Source of the DNA: an uncultured Acidobacteriia bacterium
GTDB taxonomy: Bacteria; Acidobacteriota; Terriglobia; Bryobacterales; Bryobacteraceae
Reading direction: 5' to 3'
Assembly (NCBI GenBank): GCA_903925015.1
Contig: CAIYDY010000441.1
Coordinates: 62,001 to 126,000 of the forward strand
DNA length: 64,000 nucleotides
Positions within the stretch are counted from its first letter, which is position 1; each line of letters starts with the position of its first letter. Shown in pieces: positions 1 through 7,729 of the stretch. The notes under the pieces are model-generated. The model was not told where the DNA came from. It was given only the letters and a program-made list of their open reading frames with translations, and ran no database searches. A program made the position numbers and the translations under genes.

Positions 1-2371
1 GGGGCGGGTGTCCTCCAACAGCATGATCGCTGCCGTGAATGGCATGCGAATTACGGGAAAAGGCTCGGCCCCGCTCGCGGATTGGGCGCTAACCGCACAG
101 ACGCCCATCGACGCCACCGGCGCGATCGAAGCTCTTGATCTAACAACCCTCCCGGAAATTCAGAAGCTGAAGCTCGGTATCGCGGGCCTTCTCTCTGCCA
201 AGGCCGCAGTCTCGGGCACGGTGGGAGCTCCGGTTGTAGCTGCGGACGTCATCCTCGGCCGCGGAACCATTGAGGGACAGCCTTTCGATTCCATATCGGG
301 AAAGGCCCAATGGGCAAACCGCGATTTGCAGAGCTTCGCCGGTATCTTTGTTTCGGGATCCAAGCGCGTCAATATTACGGCGGCGCTTGGACGCGGCACG
401 GATCTGGAGTTCAATTTCACCAGCAATACGATGGCGCTCAATGAGATCGCCCTCGTGCGGGCCCGACAACCCGATATCCAAGGTTTCGGCAAATTCCATG
501 CCGATGGCTTGGTAAAGATCACAACTGACTCCAAGGGAGACTCGCGCGCTGACTTAGCTCGCGTTCGGGCCGACGCCTCCGCCAACGGGCTGGAGCTTTT
601 TGGGCGCAATCTGGGAGACGCCCGATTCACCGCACAAACGAACAACGGCATCGTCTCCACCCATTTCGAATCGAATGCCGCGAAGGCCTCCATCCGGGGT
701 GACGGTACCGTGCGGTTGGGCGGCGAATATGTGGCCAACGCCAAAATCCAATTCATGGAGTCGGCGTTGAATCCGCTGGTGGCGCTGATCCTCAAGTCCG
801 AGGACGCCAAGTCGTTGAATTTCGACGGAACGCTCGAAGCGACGTTGGCGGTTACTGGACCCCTCCTCAGGCCGGAGGACATCACGGCGGTGTTCGACAT
901 CCCCAAGGTTGAGGTACATCCCTTGGCTGGCACACCCGTAGCCAAACTCCTGCCCGGATATTCGGTGGTGAACGATGGGCCGATCCGGGTTTCCATGGCG
1001 AAGTCGGTGGCCAAGGTCGAGAGCGCGCATCTCAAAGCGCCCCAGACGGACGTGTCGGTGACAGGTACGGTCTCGCCCTTTGCACCCAATACGGCCTTGG
1101 ATTTGAAGGTTCGCGGCGACTTGAACCTCGCATTGCTACACACGCTAAGTCCCGATTTGACGTCCTCCGGGGTGCTGACTCTGGATGCAATCGTGCGCGG
1201 GGGATTTACCGCGCCGGAACTCTCGGGCCGCGCAGTTCTGCGGAACGGGGACTTCCACTACAGCGAGTTCTCGAACGGCCTTTCATCCGCGAACGGGGAA
1301 ATCACGTTTACCGGATCGAGGGCGAACATACAATCGCTCAGCGCGGAATCGGGCGGTGGACGGGTGCAAGCGACGGGTTTCGCATCGTGGAGTGGCGATC
1401 AAATCGCCTTCCGTGTTGAAGCGAAGGGAACCGAGGTGCGCGTGCGCTATCCCGAAGGTGTGAGTTCCGTTTCCGATGCCGCGATCACGCTCTCCGGAAC
1501 CCAACAGAGGAGCCAGGTATCGGGAACCGTGACTGTACATCGAATTGCGGTCAACCCAAAATCGGATGCCGCTACGATCCTGCAGCTATCGGCGCAGCCT
1601 CTGAAGGTCGCCCCTCAAGGCGGCCTGCTGGCCAACATGAATCTGGATGTCCAGGTGGCAACGGCACCGGACGTTGCGATCCAGACCAGCGTGACAAAGA
1701 GCGTCAGCGCGGATGCGAATCTGCGGCTGCGCGGGACGGCCACCAATCCGGCAATATTGGGACGCGTGAACATCACGCAGGGCGAGGTTGTGTTCTTCGG
1801 CAACAAGTACGACATCAACCAGGGCACAATCTCATTCTTCAACCCGACAAAGATTGAGCCGGTCCTGAATCTGGACTTGGAAACGAAGGCTCGCGGGGTG
1901 GATGTGATCCTGACCGTGGCCGGTCCCATGAGCAAGCTCAACGTCAGCTACCGGTCCGATCCACCGCTGCAGTTTTCGGATATCGTGGCGCTGTTGGCGA
2001 CCGGACGGACGCCGGTGGACCCAACGCTATCCGGGCAGGCGCAGGGGTATCAGCAACTGGGCGCGTCGGAATTGGTGGGCCAGGCAATTGCCAATCCAGT
2101 GGCGGGACGGCTGCAACGGTTTTTCGGTGTCAGCCGGCTGAAGATCGACCCTCAGTTGACTGGTTTGACGGGTAGCCCTCAGGCTAGGTTGACCATCGAG
2201 CAGCAGATCACGCCCGAGATCCTGTTCACCTACATCACGGACGTGTCGAACACCAATACGCAGCTGTTCCGTGTGGAATGGGCGTTCAACAAGAACTGGT
2301 CAGCGATTTTGACCCGCCAGGAGAGTGGCTACGTCGGGATCGATTTCGCATACAAGAAGCGATTCAAGTAG
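1..2371 (+). CDS. tamB: TamB-like translocation and assembly module protein, 3' part only
   Basis: This is the C-terminal ~790 residues of a very large envelope protein; the frame is open to the left edge, so the true start lies outside the window and the internal GTG at 8 need not be used. The protein is a long run of repetitive beta-strand sequence, as in the DUF490/TamB beta-taco fold. Near the end it carries the family-typical segment SDPPLQFSDIVALLATGR, and it finishes in an aromatic-rich strand (YVGIDFAYKKRF). TamB proteins span the periplasm and work with a TamA/BamA partner in outer-membrane protein insertion or phospholipid transport. The partner would normally be encoded upstream, beyond the edge. 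The assignment is firm at family level; the role is inferred from the family. Confidence 0.85.
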   Translation, partial: GRVSSNSMIAAVNGMRITGKGSAPLADWALTAQTPIDATGAIEALDLTTLPEIQKLKLGIAGLLSAKAAVSGTVGAPVVAADVILGRGTIEGQPFDSISGKAQWANRDLQSFAGIFVSGSKRVNITAALGRGTDLEFNFTSNTMALNEIALVRARQPDIQGFGKFHADGLVKITTDSKGDSRADLARVRADASANGLELFGRNLGDARFTAQTNNGIVSTHFESNAAKASIRGDGTVRLGGEYVANAKIQFMESALNPLVALILKSEDAKSLNFDGTLEATLAVTGPLLRPEDITAVFDIPKVEVHPLAGTPVAKLLPGYSVVNDGPIRVSMAKSVAKVESAHLKAPQTDVSVTGTVSPFAPNTALDLKVRGDLNLALLHTLSPDLTSSGVLTLDAIVRGGFTAPELSGRAVLRNGDFHYSEFSNGLSSANGEITFTGSRANIQSLSAESGGGRVQATGFASWSGDQIAFRVEAKGTEVRVRYPEGVSSVSDAAITLSGTQQRSQVSGTVTVHRIAVNPKSDAATILQLSAQPLKVAPQGGLLANMNLDVQVATAPDVAIQTSVTKSVSADANLRLRGTATNPAILGRVNITQGEVVFFGNKYDINQGTISFFNPTKIEPVLNLDLETKARGVDVILTVAGPMSKLNVSYRSDPPLQFSDIVALLATGRTPVDPTLSGQAQGYQQLGASELVGQAIANPVAGRLQRFFGVSRLKIDPQLTGLTGSPQARLTIEQQITPEILFTYITDVSNTNTQLFRVEWAFNKNWSAILTRQESGYVGIDFAYKKRFK

Positions 2372-2489
2372 TTCTGATCCGAGCGCGAGAATCGGATGGT
2401 GGCCACTGCGCCGGGCCGATATCCTGGGTTCATGAAGTCCGCGCCGATTCGCACCGGAGTTGGGCAAGGCCCATGGAAGACGACCTATC

Positions 2490-3179
2490 TTAAGGCTTCA
2501 GGCCAATAGCACTTTCGACCTCGTTCAGGAGCGTCTGGTTCTGCGTGATCGCCGTTTCACGCTCCTTCGACCCGGCTGGGACAATCACCATGCCGTGGGG
2601 CCCGGGACGGTCCACGAACGGGCTCTTCCCCATGACACCGCCGATGTCTGAATCCAGCAGATACGGCGCATAGAACATGTAGTGTGCCACCGTCCGTGCC
2701 AGCTTGCCGCCATTCAACATATAAGTTGCCGGCGACAACATGTAGGCCATACCGGGCCGGGCTGGCGGTCGATATTTGCCGGATTGGAAGCCATCGGCCA
2801 TGATGCGGTCCACAGATTCCGGGGACTCTCCCTTGAGACGGAGCATCGCGTCGTCCATAAATGCCAGCAGAATGGTGCGTGTCCCCTCCTCGTCGAAGCA
2901 AACGGGGTAGAAGTTACCGCCGCGTCGGCTGACGATGCAAGTGTAGGGGTTGGCAGCGTCCTTCACCTTGACGTAGCCGGATTCCGCCAGCACCCAGATG
3001 CCGGCACCCTCGCGCAGATGGGGCGGCAACGCGTTTACGGCGAGGCGAAGTTCCAAATCCCGGGGCAGCATCAGGATCTTGCTCCCGGATTCGTTGTGTT
3101 TGTGGTCCTGCCCAAAGGCGGGAATGCTGGCCAGCAATGCCAGTGCGACTGCGGTGACAGTCCATTGTTTGCGTCTCAT
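2490..3179 (-). CDS. Secreted protein of unknown function
   Basis: 229 residues with a clear Sec signal peptide (MRRK, a hydrophobic stretch, then a likely cut after AFG around residue 23). The mature part contains a SRRGGNFYPVCFDEEGT segment and no catalytic motif that I recognise. An AAGGA ribosome-binding site precedes the ATG. It is the last gene of a three-gene minus-strand operon, starting 15 bases after the MarR-type regulator, so it is probably under that regulator's control. Similar-length exported proteins of unknown function are common in Acidobacteria. I do not assign a function. Confidence 0.75.
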   Translation of the reverse strand: MRRKQWTVTAVALALLASIPAFGQDHKHNESGSKILMLPRDLELRLAVNALPPHLREGAGIWVLAESGYVKVKDAANPYTCIVSRRGGNFYPVCFDEEGTRTILLAFMDDAMLRLKGESPESVDRIMADGFQSGKYRPPARPGMAYMLSPATYMLNGGKLARTVAHYMFYAPYLLDSDIGGVMGKSPFVDRPGPHGMVIVPAGSKERETAITQNQTLLNEVESAIGLKP

Positions 3180-3194
3180 GCGGCTTTTCCTTCT

Positions 3195-3653
3195 TCAGTC
3201 CATTGCTTGTTTGGCAGCTTTGGCGACTTGGCCGAATGCCTTCAACATGGTGTCCCATTCCCCGGCGGCAAGGGCGGAGCGCAGTTTCTCCTGCGCACGC
3301 ATCCAGCCGGGTCTTGTTTCGGCGAGGATCCGCTCGCCCTCGGGTGTCAAACGGTAAGTCTTCCTATCACCATTCTTTGGGGAATCCCCGACCGGTGTGA
3401 TCCAACCATTGCGCTGCATCAGGCGGAGATTGCGTGAAAGTGTGGTCTTATCAAGGCCCAGGGCGCGCGCCAAGGGCGTCTGCCCAATGCCGGGACGGTA
3501 CTGGAATGCGGATAGCAGCGCGAACTGGGGTGGCTCGATCGCCGGCCCCATCTCTTGGCTGTAGAGTTGGGTGACGAGGCGGGCGGTGCGCCGTATGGTA
3601 GCGCAGGCGCAATCGAGGTCCGGCAACGTGGCCGGAGTGGCATCAATCGGCAT
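3195..3653 (-). CDS. MarR-family transcriptional regulator
   Basis: 152 residues. The winged helix-turn-helix lies at about residues 55-100, with the recognition segment LARALGLDKTTLSRNLRLMQ followed by a wing ending near DRKTYRLTPEGE. This is the usual MarR length and layout, with dimerisation helices at both ends. The gene starts 3 bases after the stop of the upstream secreted YCII-like gene, so the two are co-transcribed. A perfect 16-bp palindrome at 4075-4090 over the operon promoter is a very likely operator, implying autorepression relieved by a small ligand. The ligand cannot be read from the sequence; phenolic or oxidant sensing is typical of the family. Confidence 0.92.
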   Translation of the reverse strand: MPIDATPATLPDLDCACATIRRTARLVTQLYSQEMGPAIEPPQFALLSAFQYRPGIGQTPLARALGLDKTTLSRNLRLMQRNGWITPVGDSPKNGDRKTYRLTPEGERILAETRPGWMRAQEKLRSALAAGEWDTMLKAFGQVAKAAKQAMD

Positions 3654-3656
3654 GAC

Positions 3657-4082
3657 CTATTTCTTGCCCGCGGGCGGTGCTGCGATGAGCAGCCGAAGGG
3701 GTGTCAGCGGTCCCAAGGTCATGTATTCAAAAGAGGCAAAGTTGTTCTTGATCAGCGGCAAGGGTTCCAACAATGCCTTGGCCTCCTCGACAGTCTTGCA
3801 GTCCAGCAGGAAGACAACGCCCTTGCCGTCGCCGCGCGCGAACCACTGTTGGATCCGACCGTCCAGGTAGAGTTGTACTGTATCGCGGACCTCGGTGTTC
3901 ATCACCTGCATGATCGCGTCCCGCTGGACGCCGGGTTTCACCGTCAGCGTCGCCAGAACGTGTGTGACCTTGGTCGATGCGGGCCCGGGTGGAGGGGCCT
4001 GGCAGAAGGCGGGGAGTGCGACCGATAGCATCAGCAGGGCGAGGCCGAGGAAGGGGCTCTTCGTTTGCGATTGAAGTTGCAT
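3657..4082 (-). CDS. Secreted YCII/muconolactone-isomerase-like small protein
   Basis: About 141 residues from the ATG at 4082 (a TTG two codons further upstream is possible). Residues 1-29 are a Sec signal peptide (SPFLGLALLMLSVALPAFCQA). The mature part, about 105 residues, has the alpha-beta layout of YCII/muconolactone-isomerase-type ferredoxin-like proteins: THVLATLTVKPGVQRDAIM, a central FARGDGKGVVFLLDC strand, and KTVEEAKALLEPLPLI. It is first in an operon with a MarR regulator. The start codon lies inside the 16-bp palindrome, and the predicted transcription start is within a base or two of the ATG, so the mRNA is probably leaderless. The fold assignment is tentative and the substrate is unknown. 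Confidence 0.7.
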   Translation of the reverse strand: MQLQSQTKSPFLGLALLMLSVALPAFCQAPPPGPASTKVTHVLATLTVKPGVQRDAIMQVMNTEVRDTVQLYLDGRIQQWFARGDGKGVVFLLDCKTVEEAKALLEPLPLIKNNFASFEYMTLGPLTPLRLLIAAPPAGKK

Positions 4083-4090
4083 ATGCAACT
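4075..4090. promoter_or_regulatory. Perfect 16-bp palindrome, probable MarR operator
   Basis: AGTTGCATATGCAACT is a perfect inverted repeat of the size and base pattern bound by MarR-family dimers. It lies directly downstream of the predicted -10 of the YCII-marR operon and covers the transcription start and the ATG. Bound repressor would therefore block initiation. The marR gene is in the same operon, so autoregulation is expected. The divergent thioredoxin-like gene begins 48 bases away and could share the control. Confidence 0.8.
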
Positions 4091-4119
4091 ACGATAGCGC
4101 GGACTTCCGTCCAGTGCAA
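4091..4119 (-). promoter_or_regulatory. Predicted sigma-70-type promoter of the YCII-marR operon
   Basis: On the minus strand a -35 TTGCAC (4114-4119) is followed after 17 bases by a -10 TATCGT (4091-4096). The start would fall at about 4083-4084, essentially at the ATG at 4082. The -10 matches consensus at four of six positions. Confidence 0.5.
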
Positions 4120-4137
4120 GAGCAGTATGCTAAAGAA

Positions 4138-4671
4138 ATGATCCGCGTCCTTTCAGCCCTGTTTTTAGCCGGAACCGTCCTATTCGCTCAGACGGGAGCG
4201 CCGACCCCGAAGATTCCCCGGCCTGCTGGCAACTTCGCCATCCAGACAGCACCTGAAAAATACACTTGGATCAGCGAATTCCAGGGCAAGACGTGCCTTC
4301 TCGCATTCATTGAGACCACGTGTCCGCACTGCCAATTCACAACCGGGATTCTGAACAAGATCCAAACCGAGTACGCCGCGAAGGGTGTCACCGTCATCGC
4401 GTCGGCAATCGAGCCGATGTCCTCCCTCCACATCCCTGCCTTTCAGAAGCAGTTCCAGCCGAAGTTCACGGTTGGATACAACGAACTAGGCTATGTGGCC
4501 AAGTTCCTGGGCCTGCCGGAAAACGATCCGTTCTTTGTGCCGCAGATTGTGATGATCGACAAGTCTGGAGTGATCCGCGCGCATCTGACCGGCGACAGCC
4601 CGGAAATGATCCAGGACTCGCAGGAAAAGAATCTCAAAGCTCTAGTGGATAAAGTTCTGGCCGCAAAATAG
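4138..4671 (+). CDS. Exported thioredoxin-like (TlpA/AhpC-TSA fold) protein
   Basis: 177 residues from the ATG at 4138 (a longer GTG start at 4114 would put extra residues ahead of the signal peptide and is less likely). It has an N-terminal signal peptide (LSALFLAGTVLFAQTG). The thioredoxin fold contains the redox motif CPHC in ETTCPHCQF, then IASAIEPMSS, a cis-Pro-type region (VPQIVMIDKSGVI) and a C-terminal helix. CPHC is the DsbA-type active-site dipeptide, but the overall layout is TlpA-like. It should act in the periplasm on thiols. It is divergent from the MarR-controlled operon, whose operator is 48 bases away. Confidence 0.82.
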   Translation: MIRVLSALFLAGTVLFAQTGAPTPKIPRPAGNFAIQTAPEKYTWISEFQGKTCLLAFIETTCPHCQFTTGILNKIQTEYAAKGVTVIASAIEPMSSLHIPAFQKQFQPKFTVGYNELGYVAKFLGLPENDPFFVPQIVMIDKSGVIRAHLTGDSPEMIQDSQEKNLKALVDKVLAAK

Positions 4672-4697
4672 GGGTCGGCGACCCTTGAACTGGGCCC

Positions 4698-5651
4698 CTA
4701 GCCCTTCAATTTCAACAGCTTCGCACCATTCTCCCACGCCAACTTGCGGAAAATCGCGGGCGTGGTGGAGTTCTTCAGCACCGTCAAAGTCTCCCGTGCC
4801 ACGCACTTGCCGGAAAGCCTGCTGGCCGCCGGATTCCCCGCTTGGCTGATACCGCTACCCTTGCCATCGGCGCAGGAGCAATCGCTACCAAAGATAAGCT
4901 TGTCCTGGTGGCGGACAAGGAAAGCCTTCGTGAACTCGGGATCACGGGACAATGCGTTGTTGCCGGAGTTGGCAGCGAGATCGCCGTAGAGATTGGCGTA
5001 GTCGCCCAAAAGTTTGTCCGTGACGCCGCCGCGCTTGATCGGACCCGGGGGATAGGCTGTGTCGTTCGCGTAGTCGGCGGAAACGTTCGCCCAGAACGCG
5101 TCGGCATGGCCGAGGAACTTGGTCTTGGGGTAGGCCTTCAGGATTGCTTCGAAATTCTTGAAGCCGGTGGAGAAGACTCCCTCGGTCGGTGTGTGCGGGA
5201 CTTCCTGGAAGTGCACCATGACCGGAACGTTCAGCTCGGCAGCCAAGGAGTACATCCGGCGGAGTTCGGGACCGGCAGCCTCGACGTGGAACTTGATCTC
5301 GCCCAAGCCGCAAGCTCCCGCCTTGACGGCCTCGGTAAGAATCGCCTCGGCATCGGGCTTTGTGATGTCGGCACTAGCGAACCAAACAAAACGACCAGGA
5401 TGTTTGGCTTGAATCGCCTTCACCTGATCTGCGGCATTGGCACCGCGCGTCAGGAGTACAGCGTTGCTCACGCCGCAGCCGTCCAAATGGGCGATGTTGG
5501 CATCCGGCGTGGGGCGCATGTGAAAGTGGTTGTCACGGACGGGACCACCCCAATCCGGTGCAGCTTGGGCCTGCGCGCAACTGGTTGCAGCGGCCGCTGC
5601 AGCAGCAGTTTTCAAGAAAGAACGTCGATCTATCATCGCTTGGGTGCTCAT
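4698..5651 (-). CDS. TAT-exported amidohydrolase-2-like metal-dependent hydrolase
   Basis: 317 residues from the ATG at 5651 (a second ATG at 5636 is also possible). The open frame extends further upstream but that part overlaps tpiA in another frame and reads as non-protein. The N-terminus has a twin-arginine signal (DRRSFLKTAAAAAAATSCA). The mature part resembles the amidohydrolase-2 TIM barrel: DNHFHMRPTPDANIAHLDG near the start, PVMVHFQEVPH, FLGHADAFWANVS, and LIFGSDCSCADG with the late Asp ligand. The usual early HxH reads HFH. It follows tpiA on the same strand with a 65-base gap. The substrate is not predictable. Confidence 0.82.
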   Translation of the reverse strand: MSTQAMIDRRSFLKTAAAAAAATSCAQAQAAPDWGGPVRDNHFHMRPTPDANIAHLDGCGVSNAVLLTRGANAADQVKAIQAKHPGRFVWFASADITKPDAEAILTEAVKAGACGLGEIKFHVEAAGPELRRMYSLAAELNVPVMVHFQEVPHTPTEGVFSTGFKNFEAILKAYPKTKFLGHADAFWANVSADYANDTAYPPGPIKRGGVTDKLLGDYANLYGDLAANSGNNALSRDPEFTKAFLVRHQDKLIFGSDCSCADGKGSGISQAGNPAASRLSGKCVARETLTVLKNSTTPAIFRKLAWENGAKLLKLKG

Positions 5652-5716
5652 GGTGTGGGCCTGCGTAGGATCATATCGCATCCAGACCCACACCGGGCAA
5701 ACGGACCGAACCGGCC

Positions 5717-6475
5717 CTAGAATTTGACCACTGCGGCGAACGACTTCGGGTCCAAACTGGCACCGCCGACCAGGGCACCGTCGATGTCCTCTTCCGACAT
5801 CAACTTCGCCACGTTGTCCGGCTTCACGCTGCCACCGTAAAGAATACGGGTTGCCGCAGCTGCATCGGCCCCAAACGCAGCCTTGATCTTGCTGCGAATG
5901 AACGCGTGGGTTTCCTGTGCTATCTGGGGCGTCGCCGTCCGACCAGTCCCGATAGCCCAAACCGGCTCGTACGCGATCACAATCTTGGAAAATTCCTCAG
6001 GCGTCAGCGGTGCCAAACCTCCGTCGAACTGTGCCCCAAGAACGACCTCCGTATTGCCGCTTTCGCGCTCTTCCAGTTTCTCCCCGATGCAAACGATTGG
6101 GGTGAGGCAATATTCCAGAGCTGCGCGAACCTTCTTGACGACATCCGCCTCGGCCTCGTGGAAATACTCCCGCCGCTCGCTGTGGGCGACAATGACGTAC
6201 TTGCAGCCCAAGGCATTCAACATCAGGCCGGAAATCTCGCCCGTGAACGCGCCTTCCTTGGCTGGGTACAGGTTTTGGCCACCGATTGCAATGTTGCTGC
6301 CTTCGGTCGAGCCCACAGCCGCCTCCAAATTCACAAAAGAGGGGCAAATGGCAATGTCGCAATTGGAAACACCGGCCACCAGGGGCTCAAAGGCATCGAA
6401 GAATGCGCGTGTCTCGGCGGGCGTCTTGTACATCTTCCAATTGCCGGCCATCAAGGGTCTTCTCATAGGATTCAT
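5717..6475 (-). CDS. tpiA: Triose-phosphate isomerase
   Basis: 252 residues, full length. It interconverts glyceraldehyde 3-phosphate and dihydroxyacetone phosphate in glycolysis, in the cytoplasm. The N-terminal substrate lysine is in AGNWKMYK, the catalytic His in VIVAHSERRE, and the catalytic Glu with loop 6 in YEPVWAIGTGRTATP. The C-terminal phosphate-binding segments YGGSVKP and GALVGGASLD are present. Its ATG overlaps the deoB stop by four bases (ATGA), so translation of the two is coupled. A second in-frame ATG three codons later (MRRPLMAGNWK) is equally good. Confidence 0.98.
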   Translation of the reverse strand: MNPMRRPLMAGNWKMYKTPAETRAFFDAFEPLVAGVSNCDIAICPSFVNLEAAVGSTEGSNIAIGGQNLYPAKEGAFTGEISGLMLNALGCKYVIVAHSERREYFHEAEADVVKKVRAALEYCLTPIVCIGEKLEERESGNTEVVLGAQFDGGLAPLTPEEFSKIVIAYEPVWAIGTGRTATPQIAQETHAFIRSKIKAAFGADAAAATRILYGGSVKPDNVAKLMSEEDIDGALVGGASLDPKSFAAVVKF

Positions 6476-7644
6476 AACAGGTCTTTTAGGAAACTGGTGC
6501 CTTTCTCGATTGACGTGCCAAAGTTCTCGGCGACCGTCCTACCAATGTCGCTCAGCGTGGACCGCAGGCCCAGATTCACACCCCGGCGCACATTCGGTCC
6601 GAAACAAATCAGCGGTGTGTATTCGCGGCTGTGGTCGGTGGAGGGGGTGGTGGGGTCGCAACCGTGGTCAGCGGTGAGAATCGCCAAGTCTCCCGGCTGG
6701 AGAGCAGCCTCGAATTCGGGAAGCCATCGGTCGAACGCCTCCAAGGCCCGCGCGTAGCCTTCAACGTCGTTGCGATGGCCGTAGAGTTGGTCGAAGTCAA
6801 CCAAGTTGACGAAAATCAAGCCCGAGGAGGGCTCCCGCGTGGTGGCCAGAGTCTTTGCCATGCCATCGGCATTGGATTTCGTGGAGGCGTGGTCGCCGAT
6901 GCCGCGACCCAGGAAAACGTCGAAGATCTTGCCTACACTTTGTACTGGCACACGTGCAGCCTCCAGCCGGTCCAGCAACATTCCATCGGGGGGGGGAACG
7001 GCATAGTCGTGGCGATTGGTGGTGCGCTGGAAGGCCCCGGGCTCGCCTTCGAAGGGGCGGGCAATCACTCGGCCCACCTCGTTCTTGCCCCGAAGAATCT
7101 CGCGTGCAATTTCGCACATCCGGTACAGCTCCCAAAGCGGGATAACCTCTTCGTGGGCGGCAATCTGGAAAACGCTGTCGGCAGATGTATAAACGATTGG
7201 GGAGCCGGTCTCGACGTGCTGCGCCCCGAGTTCCTTGATGATCTCGGTACCCGACGCGGCCTTATTTCCTAGTATGGAGCGACCGATGCGAGACTCAAAT
7301 GCCGCAATCACGTCTGAAGGGAAGCCATTTGGATACACCGGAAACGGATTGGTCAAGTGAATCCCGACCATTTCCCAGTGCCCGGTTGTGGTGTCCTTGC
7401 CCGGGGAGGCCAAAGTGCAGCGACCATAAGACCCTTCCGGTGCTGACGCCGGTGGAAGCTGGGGCAGCGGTTTCAAATTGCCCAGACCAAGGCGGAGCAA
7501 ATTGGGTACCTCCAATCCCCGCTGGCGCACGATATTGCCGAGAGTGTCGCTCCCGACATCACCATAGGCAGAGGCATCGGGCATCTCGCCTACCCCGACG
7601 CTATCCAGAACGATCCAAATCACCCTACTGAACACTCCCTCCAC
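6472..7644 (-). CDS. deoB: Phosphopentomutase
   Basis: 390 residues. It converts (deoxy)ribose 1-phosphate to (deoxy)ribose 5-phosphate in nucleoside salvage, linking to glycolysis. The N-terminal metal-binding strand IVLDSVGVGEMPDA, the phospho-acceptor region GKDTTTGHWEMVGI, and the late metal ligands TADHGCDPTTPSTDHSRE are all clear for this alkaline-phosphatase-superfamily enzyme. It heads a minus-strand operon with tpiA and the amidohydrolase gene. The gene is divergent from the chemoreceptor-like gene, with an 85-base intergenic region to that gene's preferred start. Confidence 0.97.
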   Translation of the reverse strand: MEGVFSRVIWIVLDSVGVGEMPDASAYGDVGSDTLGNIVRQRGLEVPNLLRLGLGNLKPLPQLPPASAPEGSYGRCTLASPGKDTTTGHWEMVGIHLTNPFPVYPNGFPSDVIAAFESRIGRSILGNKAASGTEIIKELGAQHVETGSPIVYTSADSVFQIAAHEEVIPLWELYRMCEIAREILRGKNEVGRVIARPFEGEPGAFQRTTNRHDYAVPPPDGMLLDRLEAARVPVQSVGKIFDVFLGRGIGDHASTKSNADGMAKTLATTREPSSGLIFVNLVDFDQLYGHRNDVEGYARALEAFDRWLPEFEAALQPGDLAILTADHGCDPTTPSTDHSREYTPLICFGPNVRRGVNLGLRSTLSDIGRTVAENFGTSIEKGTSFLKDLL

Positions 7645-7729
7645 TATACCGTTTCACGATCGACACGAACTTGTGCAAAAAGTTCTAAAGGTTTTCGAGA
7701 CACCACCCGATAAGACAATTGGAGGCCCC

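Noticed and set aside
5652-5960. N-terminal extension of the amidohydrolase frame
   Set aside because: Overlaps tpiA in another frame and precedes a clear TAT signal start.
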